Assembly (NCBI RefSeq): GCF_001708305.1 | Contig: NZ_CP016953.1 | Coordinates: forward strand, 1,011,501 to 1,075,500 | Direction: 5' to 3' | Length of the DNA stretch: 64,000 nucleotides | Source of the DNA: Streptococcus himalayensis | GTDB lineage: Bacteria; Bacillota; Bacilli; Lactobacillales; Streptococcaceae | Shown here: in pieces, positions 24,295 through 33,593 of the stretch | Numbering within the stretch: the first letter of the stretch is position 1 | Layout: each line of letters opens with the position of its first letter | Program-made: the position numbers and the translations under genes | The notes under the pieces: model-generated | The model's database searches: none | What the model saw: the letters and a program-made list of their open reading frames with translations, nothing else | Told to the model about the DNA's origin: nothing

Positions 24295-26032
24295 ACAAAC
24301 TTCTTTATTGAACCAGATGAAGCCCTATACCAAAGGATTCCAAGTTCCTTTTGTCGTTGCGGTGATTGGAGCGATTATCTCAAGCATTATCACGGTAATT
24401 GGTCCTGATAAACTTAGCGAGATTACAGACTTGATTACCAAGGGCTTGATGACGGGAATTGATACGGATAAGGTGTCAGAAATTGCAATGACCCTAGCTA
24501 TTTTGTACGGAATTGGAGCGGTGGTTAACTACGCTCAAGCCTTTACCATTTCAACAATTGTTCAGCATTTTTCAAAACGGTTGCGGACGGCGATTGCAGA
24601 AAAAATCAATAAGCTTCCTCTCCGTTATTTTGATAGTCATTCGCAAGGGGATACCTTATCTCGTGTCACCAATGATGTGGATACGGCTAGCCAATCCCTC
24701 AACCAAAGTTTGGGGACGGTTCTTTCTTCTAGTATTCTCTTGGTAGCAGCCCTCATTATGATGTTTAAAACCAATGTGACCTTATCCTTTGTCACCATTG
24801 CTTCTGTCTTGTTTGGCTTTGTCTTTGTTGGTATTATCATGGGGCGTGCAAAGGGCTTCTTCAAAAGTCAGCAGACCAATCTTGCTAATGTAAATGGCTA
24901 TGTAGAAGAAATGTACTCTGGACATTCGGTGGTTGCTAGCTATCATGCGGGTCGTACTGTAAAAGGGCAGTTTGAAATGCTCAACCAAGCACTCTACGGC
25001 AGCATGTGGAAATCTCAGTTTATTTCTGGGATTATGATGCCCATGATGATGTTTATTGGGAACTTTGGTTATGTCATGGTTGTGGTAACAGGAGCAGCCT
25101 TGACACTAAATGGTCATGCAACCATGGGAACGATTGTGGCCTTTATGGTCTATGTCCGGATTTTCTCTCAGCCTCTTTCTCAGATTGCCCAAGGTTTGAC
25201 AGTCTTACAATCAGCTAGCGCTGCGATGGGTCGTGTGTTTGAATTCTTGGGTGAGCCTGAAATGGAGGTGGACAGTTATAAGGGACAACAGCTCAGGGCA
25301 GTAAAAGGCGATGTCACATTTGAGCACGTTTCGTTTGGCTATTCTGCTGATAAGACCATTATCCATGACTTCTCCGCAACAGCTAAGGCTGGGCAAAAAA
25401 TTGCCATTGTGGGACCAACAGGAGCTGGAAAGACGACCATTGTCAATCTCTTGATGAAGTTCTATGACATTGATCAAGGCCGTATTTTGATTGACGGGAT
25501 TGATACCAAAAATATGAAACGTTCTGAAGTTCATGATGCCTTTAGTATGGTCTTGCAAGATACCTGGCTCTTTGAGGGAACGATTAAGGAAAATCTGATT
25601 TACAACCAAAGCCATGTTTCAGATGAAGCGGTTATCGAAGCAGCCAAAGCAGTCGGAGTTCACCATTTTATCATGACCTTGCCGAAAGGCTACGATACCC
25701 TGCTAGATGATACGGTAACCTTATCTGTTGGGCAAAAACAGTTGCTAACCATTGCACGTGCCTTGTTGAAAAATGCTCCCCTTCTGATCCTTGATGAGGC
25801 AACCAGCTCTGTTGATACACGGACAGAGGAATTGATTCAGAAGGCAATGGATAAACTGATGGAAGGCCGTACGTCCTTTGTCATCGCTCACCGTCTATCC
25901 ACTATCCGAAATGCGGATCTCATCTTAGTCATGAAAGACGGCAATATCATTGAACAAGGCAATCATGATGCTCTGATGGCACAAAATGGATTCTATGCCA
26001 ACCTTTACAACAGCCAGTTTGTCGAGGAGTAG
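24284..26032 (+). CDS. satB: Heterodimeric ABC exporter subunit, catalytic ATPase (SatB/PefD-like)
   Basis: A 582-residue partner half-exporter. The ATG at 24284 follows AAGGAGG and overlaps the end of satA. Six membrane segments lie in residues about 20-310. The ATPase domain has Walker A GPTGAGKTT (from 377), a divergent signature LSVGQ (480-484, Val for Gly), an intact Walker B ILDE (Glu505) and H-loop His536 (IAHRLST). Thus SatB supplies the catalytic Glu and His, while the canonical signature comes from SatA, the usual split in heterodimeric exporters. A hairpin terminator follows about 110 bp downstream. Confidence 0.88.
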   Translation: MENKQTSLLNQMKPYTKGFQVPFVVAVIGAIISSIITVIGPDKLSEITDLITKGLMTGIDTDKVSEIAMTLAILYGIGAVVNYAQAFTISTIVQHFSKRLRTAIAEKINKLPLRYFDSHSQGDTLSRVTNDVDTASQSLNQSLGTVLSSSILLVAALIMMFKTNVTLSFVTIASVLFGFVFVGIIMGRAKGFFKSQQTNLANVNGYVEEMYSGHSVVASYHAGRTVKGQFEMLNQALYGSMWKSQFISGIMMPMMMFIGNFGYVMVVVTGAALTLNGHATMGTIVAFMVYVRIFSQPLSQIAQGLTVLQSASAAMGRVFEFLGEPEMEVDSYKGQQLRAVKGDVTFEHVSFGYSADKTIIHDFSATAKAGQKIAIVGPTGAGKTTIVNLLMKFYDIDQGRILIDGIDTKNMKRSEVHDAFSMVLQDTWLFEGTIKENLIYNQSHVSDEAVIEAAKAVGVHHFIMTLPKGYDTLLDDTVTLSVGQKQLLTIARALLKNAPLLILDEATSSVDTRTEELIQKAMDKLMEGRTSFVIAHRLSTIRNADLILVMKDGNIIEQGNHDALMAQNGFYANLYNSQFVEE

Positions 26033-26140
26033 AACCTTTCGGTCAAACTGCTCTTTAGAATAGAAAGCGAACTAGATTTAGAAACTGATGCTACTTTTGC
26101 TATTAAATTTGGAGCGTAGCAGTTTGATAATTCAACAATA

Positions 26141-26187
26141 AAAGAGTTAAGCCACTAGTTCTAGGAACGTTAGGTTTAACTCTTTTT
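26141..26187 (+). terminator. Terminator of the satRAB operon
   Basis: AAAGAGTTAAGCC (26141-26153) pairs with GGTTTAACTCTTT (26173-26185) with one G-T pair; TTTT follows. Confidence 0.8.
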
Positions 26188-26225
26188 CTTAGGGATAGCA
26201 AAGCATACTCTATTTTGGATATGTA

Positions 26226-26472
26226 ATACTCATCCAACATCAAGGTTAGCATTTTTGCGACTTGCTTAGATGGTTCAAACGCAAACGAGCTATTTTTGAT
26301 GCCTGTACTTTTCATCTGCTAAAAATCACCCTATTTGACTTATTTAAACCGTTTCATTTTTAAGCAAAAATAAATATCCGTACATCTGATGTGACCCACA
26401 AAAGTTAGATTAAAATCTAACAATAGAGAGGTCGGTACAATCAAATGGCTATTTTTGAAATTACATGAGTAT
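26226..26472. repeat. Small inverted-repeat element, type B (copy 1)
   Basis: The ends read ATACTCATCCAACATCAAGG inward from the left and, on the opposite strand, ATACTCATGTAATTTCAAAA from the right, giving short imperfect inverted ends ATACTCAT...ATGAGTAT over 247 bp. A diverged second copy at 33574-36118 shares TTTTGCGACTT near the left end, TTTGACTTA in the middle and GCTATTTTTGAAATTA before the right end. No credible gene lies inside. It is best viewed as a non-autonomous miniature element. Confidence 0.68.
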
Positions 26473-26496
26473 AAACAGAGGGGATTTGAAAGTTTT

Positions 26497-26595
26497 ATAC
26501 TAGACTTGTTCGGCAACTCGATTTGCTAATTTTAAACCGTAGGTCTCTGAACTGCTTATATTTTGAAAGTGAAGGTTTCTAAACAAGTCTACTAT
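26497..26595. repeat. Possible third small inverted-repeat element (type C)
   Basis: ATACTAGACTTGTT (26497-26510) and AACAAGTCTACTAT (26582-26595) form a 14-bp inverted repeat with one mismatch around 71 bp of non-coding sequence. Only one copy is present in the window, so it may be a degenerate IS remnant rather than a family. The rest of the 26188-26680 interval shows no gene. Confidence 0.5.
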
Positions 26596-26681
26596 CTATT
26601 ACAAATAGGAAGTATGGTGCCTGCTTCAAATCATGTTAGAGAGTATTAGAGTGATAAGGATGCCTAGCGACCCAAGACAAT

Positions 26682-26729
26682 AACCCCATCAGAAAGCATT
26701 ATTGTTAGGTAATGTCTTCTGATGGGGTT
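26682..26729. terminator. Hairpin terminator downstream of pbp1A
   Basis: A perfect 13-bp inverted repeat, AACCCCATCAGAA (26682-26694) with TTCTGATGGGGTT (26717-26729), lies about 30 bp past the leftward pbp1A stop. The T-run is weak on the minus strand; on the plus strand TTTTCT follows. Confidence 0.72.
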
Positions 26730-26760
26730 TTCTGTTAATCAATTTTCATTATAGAAATTG

Positions 26761-28920
26761 TTATTCTTCCTCAGTCTCTCGTGGACGGACGACAATTCTA
26801 TCGTTTGAAGTAGTTTCTGTTTCTTTTGTTTCAGTGGAAGAAGTTGTAGTCTCCTCTGTTTTTTCAGAGGAGTTAGAAGTACTTGCTTCTGTACTGCTTT
26901 CTTCGATTTCCTGAGAATAGCTAGGGTAGGTTGTATAGGTATTATAATTTGTCCTAGCATTGTTTAGGAACACATAGGAACCACTGCGATAGAGGCCAGC
27001 TGGCATTTCCCAATCGTAGGTTCCTCCGGCAGATAGATAGCTCATCATCGCTCTATACACATCTGTTGCTACTCTAAGCCCGTCATCTAAGACAGGGGTT
27101 AGACGATTGGAGTAACCTGTCCATACAGCCATTGAGTATTGAGAAGTATAGCCAACGAAGGATTCGTCAGGAGTTACAATAGAAGAATAGCTGTAATTTT
27201 TTGTGAGATTAGGAAGGTCGCTATCAGAATAATTGGATGTTCCCGTTTTTCCTGCTTGGAAAACGCCTGCGATGCTAGCTCTTGTCCCTGTACCAGCATA
27301 GAGAACGGTTTTCAACATGTCCGTCATCATGTAGGCAGTCGTTTCTTTCATGGCACGAGTTCCAGAGTCTGTAAAATCTTTTGATGTGCCATCGCTAAAG
27401 ATGATTTTATGAACATATTGAGGTTTATAGTAGATTCCACCATTAGCAAAGGCTGCATAGGCAGCTGCCATTTTCTCGCTGCTAGCACCGTATTTACGGT
27501 TTGATTCGGTTGTGTTGCTTGAAATGGCATTGGCATAAACCATAGATGGGTAATCAATTCCCAGTTTATTGAGGAATTTAAGGGATTTATCCAATCCAAC
27601 ATCGGCTAGTGTCTTAACGGCTGGAATATTTCGGGATTCTTGGATAGCTAGTTGCATAGTGATATTTCCGAAATAGCGGTGATCCCAGTTGTAGACAGGA
27701 GTTTTAGTCCCTGGATAGTTATATGGTGCATCGTTGATATAAGCGGCTGTGGAGTCGTAAACGCCATGTTCTAACGCCGGTCCATAGTCAGTGATAGGTT
27801 TCATGGTTGAACCAAAGTCACGGTTGGTTTCAACAGCTTGGTTGGTCCCGAAGGAAACGTTGGTTGCTTGGTTTCTAGCACCGAGTTGGGCGATGACTTT
27901 TCCGTTCGTTACGTCAATAACGGTAGAAGCGACCTGCATTTCATCATCTGGATAGGCTACGTAATCGTAAGTATTGTAGATATTCCAGAGACGCTCTTGT
28001 GCTTCGCTGTTGACGTTGGTATACACCTCCATACCAGTAGTTAAGAGATTGTAACCTGTTTCTTCTTCAACCTGGTTAATCACTTCTTTTAAATAGTTGT
28101 CCATATAAGCTGGATAGGAAGTGGCTGTTTGTAGAGGCTGAAGGCCGTCAGTTACAGGCGTATTGATGGCTTGTTCATACTGTTCAGCATTTATGTATTT
28201 GAGTTCATACATTTCCCCTAGTACCAAATTTCGGCGAGTTTGAGCGGCTTCTGGCTGTGTATAAGGGTCGTATTGGTTTGGAGCTTGGGGCATTCCAGCA
28301 AGAAGTGCAAGCTGGGGAAGACTGAGGTCTTTCAAGTCTTTTTGGTAGTAGGCCTGTGCAGCTGTTTGCATACCGTAGTTTCCATTTGACATATAGACTT
28401 TATTGATGTAATAAGTCAAAATTTCTTGCTTGGTCGCTTTTCTTTCTAGCTGCATGGCAAGCCAAGCTTCCTGAGCTTTTCGGGAAATGGTTTGGTCTGC
28501 TGTTGACGTTGAGAAATAGGTCAACTTAATCAACTGCTGGGTGAGGGTAGAGCCCCCTTGTAAGCCACCTTTTTTGAGGTTGTTAATGATAGAACCAAAG
28601 ATACGCACAGAGTCCAGTCCACGATGGTCAAAGAAACGATGGTCTTCGATGGCTACAATAGCGTGAACCAAATCTGTTGGAATCTCGTTTGTGGCAGCAT
28701 TCACCCGTTTTTCAGCGCCTAAGTCCGCAATCAATTGGTCATCACTATCGTAAATCTTGCTGGATGTTGTAGCAATCAACTTACTTTCTGACAAGGTCGG
28801 AGCTTTGACCGCATAAAAGAGGAAGAGAAGGCCGCCGATAACAAATCCAACCATAAATAAGGCTATTAAGCCAGAAATGGCCAATTTCAAGCCAGTTAGT
28901 ATCGATTGTTTATGAATCAT
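26761..28920 (-). CDS. pbp1A: Penicillin-binding protein 1A, bifunctional class A
   Basis: A membrane-anchored murein synthase (719 residues, the length of pneumococcal PBP1a) that polymerises and cross-links peptidoglycan. I start it at the ATG at 28920, 5 bp after AGGTGG; an in-frame ATG 9 bp earlier is less well placed. A membrane anchor lies at about 10-37. The GT51 glycosyltransferase domain has catalytic Glu92 in [11 protein letters not shown], with GGSTLTQQL from residue 122. The transpeptidase has S371-TMK, S429-RN and K558-TG. STMK is unaltered, without the common resistance change to SAMK. A Ser/Thr/Glu-rich tail closes the protein. It overlaps recU by 11 bp. Confidence 0.97.
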   Translation of the reverse strand: MIHKQSILTGLKLAISGLIALFMVGFVIGGLLFLFYAVKAPTLSESKLIATTSSKIYDSDDQLIADLGAEKRVNAATNEIPTDLVHAIVAIEDHRFFDHRGLDSVRIFGSIINNLKKGGLQGGSTLTQQLIKLTYFSTSTADQTISRKAQEAWLAMQLERKATKQEILTYYINKVYMSNGNYGMQTAAQAYYQKDLKDLSLPQLALLAGMPQAPNQYDPYTQPEAAQTRRNLVLGEMYELKYINAEQYEQAINTPVTDGLQPLQTATSYPAYMDNYLKEVINQVEEETGYNLLTTGMEVYTNVNSEAQERLWNIYNTYDYVAYPDDEMQVASTVIDVTNGKVIAQLGARNQATNVSFGTNQAVETNRDFGSTMKPITDYGPALEHGVYDSTAAYINDAPYNYPGTKTPVYNWDHRYFGNITMQLAIQESRNIPAVKTLADVGLDKSLKFLNKLGIDYPSMVYANAISSNTTESNRKYGASSEKMAAAYAAFANGGIYYKPQYVHKIIFSDGTSKDFTDSGTRAMKETTAYMMTDMLKTVLYAGTGTRASIAGVFQAGKTGTSNYSDSDLPNLTKNYSYSSIVTPDESFVGYTSQYSMAVWTGYSNRLTPVLDDGLRVATDVYRAMMSYLSAGGTYDWEMPAGLYRSGSYVFLNNARTNYNTYTTYPSYSQEIEESSTEASTSNSSEKTEETTTSSTETKETETTSNDRIVVRPRETEEE

Positions 28921-29512
28921 GTTTACCACCTAGTAAATTTTCTTTAATAATGTCAAGATAAGGGATGCTTGGAAAAGCAGCCGGAGCAATCAAGTAGCCG
29001 TGTTCTTGGATATAGGTCAAGGGCATGGATTTTCCTCCTTGATCAATCTTGAAAAATGCTATCAAATAAGAAGCAGGTAAGAGATAGGTTTCTTTCAAAC
29101 TAGAAAAATGAAGTAGAACGAAACAAATGCCTTTTTGGGCTAAAACCTGTTCCATGTGCTCAATTTGATGGACATGGAAATTTTTCATAGGCATGGAGTG
29201 CTTTTGTCTAGTCTCTTTTGCTTCAAAGTCAATGTAGTGTCCTTGATAAACCCCCGAATAGTCTGTTGTAGAGGCTTGACGAAAGTAGGCTTCGACAATC
29301 TTAGCACGACTTCGTTGTGGATAATCCACCCGCACGATTTGTATCGGTGTCGGTTTTTTATGGATGACAGCGAGCCCCCTACTTAGGTAATATTGGTTGG
29401 TTTCGTTTATCATTTTTTCAAAAGACATCCCACGATTCGCGAAATCAACCGCCTTTGTTTGAGAAGTATGTTTTTGAATCTGTGGACGAATTTTATGTGG
29501 ATAGTTGACCAT
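28910..29512 (-). CDS. recU: Holliday junction resolvase RecU
   Basis: A 200-residue Holliday-junction endonuclease that resolves recombination intermediates and aids chromosome segregation in Firmicutes. The active site is visible in [18 protein letters not shown] (metal-binding Asp, Asp and Glu-x-Lys), preceded by [11 protein letters not shown]. The recU-pbp1A pair, overlapping by 11 bp, is conserved in streptococci and staphylococci. The ATG start follows GGAGG on the minus strand. It diverges from the YpsA-like gene across 67 bp. Confidence 0.95.
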   Translation of the reverse strand: MVNYPHKIRPQIQKHTSQTKAVDFANRGMSFEKMINETNQYYLSRGLAVIHKKPTPIQIVRVDYPQRSRAKIVEAYFRQASTTDYSGVYQGHYIDFEAKETRQKHSMPMKNFHVHQIEHMEQVLAQKGICFVLLHFSSLKETYLLPASYLIAFFKIDQGGKSMPLTYIQEHGYLIAPAAFPSIPYLDIIKENLLGGKHDS

Positions 29513-29579
29513 GGACCTCCTTATTGGTACAATAACATCACTCTATTATATCATAAAAGAGGAAGAAATGGAGAAATAA

Positions 29580-30101
29580 ATGTCTAGTATCTTGATAAGT
29601 GGCTACCGGGCTTTTGACTTAGGAATCTTTGATGAAAAGGTCCCGCAAGTAAAGATTATCAAAAAAGCCATCGAACGAGACTTGAAGAAGTTTTTAGAAG
29701 AAGGGGTAGAATGGTTGATTTTTACAGGCAATCTAGGTTTTGAAGTGTGGTGCTTGGAGATTGCCAAAGACTTGCAAAAAGAGTATGATTTTCAAATTGC
29801 AACCATTTTTATCTTTGAAAATCAAGGAGAAAATTGGAATGAAGCCAATCAAGCAAAATTATCTTTGTTTAGGCAGGTAGATTTTGTGAAATCTGCTTAT
29901 CCACGCTATGAAAATCCGAGTCAATTTCGAGAGTACAACCAATTTTTGATCCATAATACGGATGGTGCCTATCTATTTTATGACGAAGAGCGAGAAACAA
30001 ATCTGAAATATTTACTAACAGTGATGAAAGAACAAGAGGATTATTTCATTAAAAAATTAACATTTGATGATTTAAATGACCTTGCGGAAAATTTTTCCTA
30101 A
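29580..30101 (+). CDS. ypsA: DUF1273/YpsA-family protein
   Basis: A 173-residue cytosolic protein of the YpsA (DUF1273) family, a SLOG-type Rossmann fold that may bind nucleotides. Landmarks are [15 protein letters not shown] at the N-terminus, [18 protein letters not shown] (the SLOG glycine-rich loop) and [11 protein letters not shown] near the C-terminus. In B. subtilis and S. aureus YpsA homologues influence cell division. Its position between recU and gpsB is conserved in streptococci and fits that link. Its biochemical activity is unknown. Confidence 0.9.
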   Translation: MSSILISGYRAFDLGIFDEKVPQVKIIKKAIERDLKKFLEEGVEWLIFTGNLGFEVWCLEIAKDLQKEYDFQIATIFIFENQGENWNEANQAKLSLFRQVDFVKSAYPRYENPSQFREYNQFLIHNTDGAYLFYDEERETNLKYLLTVMKEQEDYFIKKLTFDDLNDLAENFS

Positions 30102-30117
30102 ATTTAAGAGTTTAACC

Positions 30118-30147
30118 TTGATTTTTGTTCTTGTTTTTTTATATAAT
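30118..30147 (+). promoter_or_regulatory. Promoter of gpsB
   Basis: -35 TTGATT (30118-30123), an 18-bp spacer and a consensus -10 TATAAT (30142-30147), 30 bp before the gpsB start. Confidence 0.65.
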
Positions 30148-30176
30148 GGAAGTATTGAACGAGAATGGAGAGACAA

Positions 30177-30509
30177 ATGGCAAGTATTATTTTCACAGCA
30201 AAGGATATTTTTGATCAGGACTTTAAAGTTGGTGTTAGAGGCTATAATAAGGTCGAAGTGGATGAGTTTTTAGACGATGTAATCAAGGATTACGAGACTT
30301 ATGCTGCTTTGGTTAAAGAATTGCGTGAAGAGAATGCTCGCTTAAAGGCAGAATTATCTGAAACACCAAGCTCAGAGCCAAGCCCCGTTGTACCGATCGT
30401 TGACCCGCTTCAGGGAACAACGAGTATGACCAATTTTGATATTTTAAAACGCTTGAATCGTTTGGAAAAAGAAGTGTTTGGCAAACAGATTTTAAATAGT
30501 GAATTTTAA
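30177..30509 (+). CDS. gpsB: Cell-division regulator GpsB
   Basis: A 110-residue DivIVA-like protein that coordinates septal and peripheral wall growth by binding PBPs and the StkP pathway. The ATG at 30177, with a GGAG site about 7 bp upstream, gives the family N-terminus [16 protein letters not shown]; an in-frame ATG at 30165 lacks a good site. The lipid-binding motif [20 protein letters not shown] is followed by a coiled coil (about residues 35-65), a Pro/Ser linker and the C-terminal oligomerisation segment [20 protein letters not shown]. Confidence 0.96.
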   Translation: MASIIFTAKDIFDQDFKVGVRGYNKVEVDEFLDDVIKDYETYAALVKELREENARLKAELSETPSSEPSPVVPIVDPLQGTTSMTNFDILKRLNRLEKEVFGKQILNSEF

Positions 30510-30531
30510 AAATTTACTCATCAATTAAAAA

Positions 30532-30916
30532 ACGTACAATTTTTGGATAATCGCATGGGAGCTTCCTTCCCATGAGGAAAGTCCATGCTAGCACTGGCTG
30601 TGATGCCAGTAGTGTTTGTGCTAGGCGAAGACATAAGCCTAGGGACGAGAAATCGTTACGGCGATTGAAAGAGCTAAGTCATTTGATAGGCTCAAGTAGA
30701 TCTGAAAGTGCCACAGTGACGGAGTTTTTGTGGAAACGCAAAAAGTGGAACGCGGTAAACCCCTCAAGCTAGCAACCCAAACTTTGGTCGGGGCATGGAA
30801 TGCATGGAAGACGAACGTAGCATTCTGACTGGAAACAGTAGACAGATGATTATCGAAGGAAATGGTACCTAGTCATTTCTGGAACAAAACATGGCTTATA
30901 GAAAATTGTGCATAGG
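30532..30916 (+). ncRNA. rnpB: RNase P RNA, type B
   Basis: The catalytic RNA of RNase P, which matures tRNA 5' ends. Conserved blocks are in order: GGATAATCGC, GAGGAAAGTCCATGCTAGCA, AAGTGCCACAGTGACGGAG, AACGCGGTAAACCCCTCAAG, TAGACAGATGATTATCG and GGAACAAAACATGGCTTA. ACGTACAATTTT at the 5' end pairs with GAAAATTGTGCAT at the 3' end to close helix P1. The layout matches the Firmicute type B form. Ends are placed from P1 and could be off by a few bases. Confidence 0.96.
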
Positions 30917-30939
30917 TTGGGGGCTGGGACTTGTCGCAG

Positions 30940-30997
30940 CTCTCCTTTTTATGAAATGAAAAAGGGAGAGAAGAAAAGAGATTGTTTTCTCCCTTTT
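30940..30997 (+). terminator. Overlapping hairpins between rnpB and rlmL
   Basis: CTCTCCTTTTT (30940-30950) can pair with AAAAAGGGAGAG (30959-30970). The latter can instead pair with TCTCCCTTTT (30988-30997), which is followed by ATAT. The downstream hairpin looks like an rnpB terminator. The two are mutually exclusive, which might modulate read-through into rlmL. Confidence 0.6.
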
Positions 30998-31013
30998 ATA
31001 TATTGAGGCTAAA

Positions 31014-32177
31014 ATGAAAAATAAATTTGAAATGCTAGCAACGGCTGCAGCTGGTCTAGAGGCTGTTGTTGGACGTGAAATAAGAGAGCTTGGGATTGAC
31101 TGTCAAATCGAAAACGGTCGTGTTCGGTTTGAAGGTGGTGTCAAGGAAATGATTGTGACCAATCTCTGGCTACGGTCGGCAGATCGGATAAAAATTGTGG
31201 TTGGCACTTTTCCAGCCAAGACGTTTGAGGAATTGTTTCAAGGAGTGTTTGCTCTTGATTGGGAACATTATCTTCCTCTAGGAGCAAAATTTCCCATTGC
31301 AAAGGCCAAATGTGTCCGCTCTAAACTTCATAACGAACCCAGTGTGCAAGCCATTTCTAAAAAAGCAGTGGTGAAAAAATTGCAAAAGCACTATGCAAGA
31401 CCAGAAGGTGTACCTCTGATGGAACATGGTCCAGAATTTAAGATTGAAGTTTCTATCTTAAAGGATGTAGCAACGGTGATGATTGATACGACAGGTTCTA
31501 GCCTCTTCAAACGTGGCTATCGGACAGAAAAAGGTGGAGCTCCTATTAAAGAAAATATGGCTGCAGCGATTTTGCTGCTGTCCAACTGGTATCCAGATAA
31601 ACCACTGATGGATCCGACCTGCGGTTCTGGAACCTTTTGCATTGAGGCTGCGATGATGGCCTTGAATATAGCACCAGGCCTATCTCGTAGTTTTGCCTTT
31701 GAGGAATGGCCATGGGTAGATGGGAAGCTTTTTTCTTCACTCAAAGATGAAGCAAGAAGTGCCAGAAAGTCAGATATAGACTTAGATATAGTAGGGTCAG
31801 ATATTGATGCTCGAATGGTTGAGATTGCATGGCAAAATGCTCGTGCAGCAGGTGTTGAGGATGTCGTTTCCTTTAAACAAATGCGTTTGCAGGATTGGAA
31901 AACAGAGAAAATTAACGGCGTTGTGATTTCAAATCCGCCGTACGGAGAACGCTTGCTAGATGATAAAGAGGTGACGCGACTTTATCAAGAAATGGGACAG
32001 ATCTTTGCTCCTTTGAAAACATGGAGTAAGTTTGTGTTGACGAGTGACGAACTATTCGAAGAAAAATATGGCCAAAAGGCAGACAAAAAACGAAAACTTT
32101 ATAATGGTACACTCAAGGTTGATTTGTATCAATATTTTGGAGAGCGTGTTAAGCGGCCAATTAAAGAGAAAGGATAA
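31014..32177 (+). CDS. rlmL: THUMP-domain 23S rRNA guanine-N2-methyltransferase (RlmL/YpsC-like)
   Basis: A 387-residue RNA methyltransferase. An N-terminal THUMP/ferredoxin-like RNA-binding region (residues about 1-160) is followed by a Rossmann-fold SAM domain with motif DPTCGSGTF (200-208) and catalytic NPPY (307-310, in NPPYGERL). The family methylates N2 of a guanine in 23S rRNA (G2445 in E. coli RlmL); the exact base here is inferred. The order gpsB-rnpB-rlmL-mapZ is the same as in pneumococcus. mapZ starts only 5 bp downstream, so the two are probably cotranscribed. Confidence 0.88.
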   Translation: MKNKFEMLATAAAGLEAVVGREIRELGIDCQIENGRVRFEGGVKEMIVTNLWLRSADRIKIVVGTFPAKTFEELFQGVFALDWEHYLPLGAKFPIAKAKCVRSKLHNEPSVQAISKKAVVKKLQKHYARPEGVPLMEHGPEFKIEVSILKDVATVMIDTTGSSLFKRGYRTEKGGAPIKENMAAAILLLSNWYPDKPLMDPTCGSGTFCIEAAMMALNIAPGLSRSFAFEEWPWVDGKLFSSLKDEARSARKSDIDLDIVGSDIDARMVEIAWQNARAAGVEDVVSFKQMRLQDWKTEKINGVVISNPPYGERLLDDKEVTRLYQEMGQIFAPLKTWSKFVLTSDELFEEKYGQKADKKRKLYNGTLKVDLYQYFGERVKRPIKEKG

Positions 32178-32182
32178 GCACA

Positions 32183-33475
32183 ATGGACGAAAAAGATTTG
32201 AAAAAAGACCTGGAATCCACTTTAGATTTTGAAAAAGCAAAGAAGATGACAGTGGGTCAAGCCATGCGTAAAAATGAGGAATTCGAAGCGGGTGTGAAGC
32301 CAAATGACAATGTTTTAGATAAATATATCAAGCAACACGAAGCGGAGATTGCAGCTGGGAAGTTTGATACCAAAGTAATTCAATCCACTCCTGTTGAGGA
32401 GGTTGCTGAAACAGCGGCTATTTCTGATATGATTCAAACTGTTCGAGAAGAAATCACAACACCAGTGATAGATGAGATTGAAGTGGAAGAGGATGATGAC
32501 TTAGTTGTTCTTCCTTTCTACAAGAAAAAGCGGGTCATTTATTCAGCGGTGGGAGTTCTTCTTATAGCTTTGATTGGAGGGACTGGTTATTTAGCTTTGA
32601 ACAAAAATCAAGCAAAACCAGCGACGACGGCGACAAGTACGACTTCTTCATCCAAAGAGCAGTCATCTTCATCCAGCACAGGGCAAACAGCCTTGAAAGA
32701 ATTCAACGACCTTTATGATTCTTTCTTTACAGATGCGAACAAACTAGCCTTAAAAAATAGTAGTTTTGGGAACTTAGATCAGTTGAAAGCTGCTGTTGAA
32801 AAATTAAAGGATAGTTCTGAATACACGGCTGCTAAGGCTAAGTACGATAGTCTGGTCAAGCAAATTTCAGCTGTTCAATCAGTTAATTCTCAGTTTGAAA
32901 CGCCAGCTATTACAGACGGCGTATTGGATACGGATGTAAGAGCGAAAAGCGATGCTCAATTTAAAGAGGAAAATACTGGAAATGCTGACTTGGATAAAGT
33001 CCTTCAATCAGCCATTAGCCTAGGGCGTAGTCAACAAGTGGCAACCCCAGCACCTCAGACAGAAACGGTAGAGGTAGCAGCTCCAGCACCAGTTCAGCCA
33101 ACTCCAGCACAGCCAGCTCAGGAAGTGGTGCCAAGTCAAGTGCAAATTCCAGGAATTCCTGTTAGCCCGATTGCCCCTGTTGCAAATATGCAGCGTCATC
33201 TCAGTCGCGTTCCTTACAATCAAGCTGCCATTGATGATGTCAACAATCCAGCTTGGGTCTTTAATCCGGGAATTTTAGAGAAAATCCTAGAGACTTCTCG
33301 CCAACGCGGCTATATCAAGGGGAATGATTATATTATCGAGCGTGTCAATATCGTGAACGGCAATGGTTATTACAATCTGTTTAAGCCAGATGGAACTTAT
33401 TTGTTTAGTATGAACTGTAAGACAGGTTACTTTGTCGGTAATGCCAAAGGCCATGCCGATGCCTTGGATTATTAG
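32183..33475 (+). CDS. mapZ: Mid-cell-anchored protein Z, division-site marker (MapZ/LocZ)
   Basis: A 430-residue single-pass membrane protein that marks the cell equator and positions FtsZ in streptococci. The N-terminal cytoplasmic region is rich in acidic residues and has Thr residues that are possible StkP targets. One membrane segment lies at about residues 118-139 (IYSAVGVLLIALIGGTGYLA). A Ser/Thr linker, an extracellular helical domain (about 165-260), a Pro/Ala/Gln-rich spacer (about 285-330) and a C-terminal peptidoglycan-binding domain (YNLFKPDGTYLFSMNCKTGY) follow. The start lies 5 bp after the rlmL stop with a weak upstream AAAGGA. Confidence 0.95.
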   Translation: MDEKDLKKDLESTLDFEKAKKMTVGQAMRKNEEFEAGVKPNDNVLDKYIKQHEAEIAAGKFDTKVIQSTPVEEVAETAAISDMIQTVREEITTPVIDEIEVEEDDDLVVLPFYKKKRVIYSAVGVLLIALIGGTGYLALNKNQAKPATTATSTTSSSKEQSSSSSTGQTALKEFNDLYDSFFTDANKLALKNSSFGNLDQLKAAVEKLKDSSEYTAAKAKYDSLVKQISAVQSVNSQFETPAITDGVLDTDVRAKSDAQFKEENTGNADLDKVLQSAISLGRSQQVATPAPQTETVEVAAPAPVQPTPAQPAQEVVPSQVQIPGIPVSPIAPVANMQRHLSRVPYNQAAIDDVNNPAWVFNPGILEKILETSRQRGYIKGNDYIIERVNIVNGNGYYNLFKPDGTYLFSMNCKTGYFVGNAKGHADALDY

Positions 33476-33496
33476 TCTATTTTGAATAAAACCACG

Positions 33497-33528
33497 GAGG
33501 ATGAGTCATAGAACTTGTCCTCTTTTTT
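33497..33528 (+). terminator. Terminator after mapZ
   Basis: GAGGATGAG (33497-33505) pairs with CTTGTCCTC (33514-33522) through G-T pairs; six T follow. Confidence 0.78.
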
Positions 33529-33593
33529 GCATTTCAAAGCGATACTCGTCAACAATCAAAATCTGACGTCGTTATACTGAATAAAAATCAAAG

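Noticed and set aside
25211..25615. Minus-strand frame of 134 codons opposite satB
   Set aside because: It lies fully within the conserved ATPase region of satB; no promoter, ribosome site or homology is visible.
26103..26315. Minus-strand frame of 70 codons downstream of satB
   Set aside because: It runs through the satRAB terminator and into the type B element, has no ribosome site and no family resemblance.
30572..30772. Open frame inside the RNase P RNA gene
   Set aside because: The bases are the conserved core of rnpB; the frame is coincidental.
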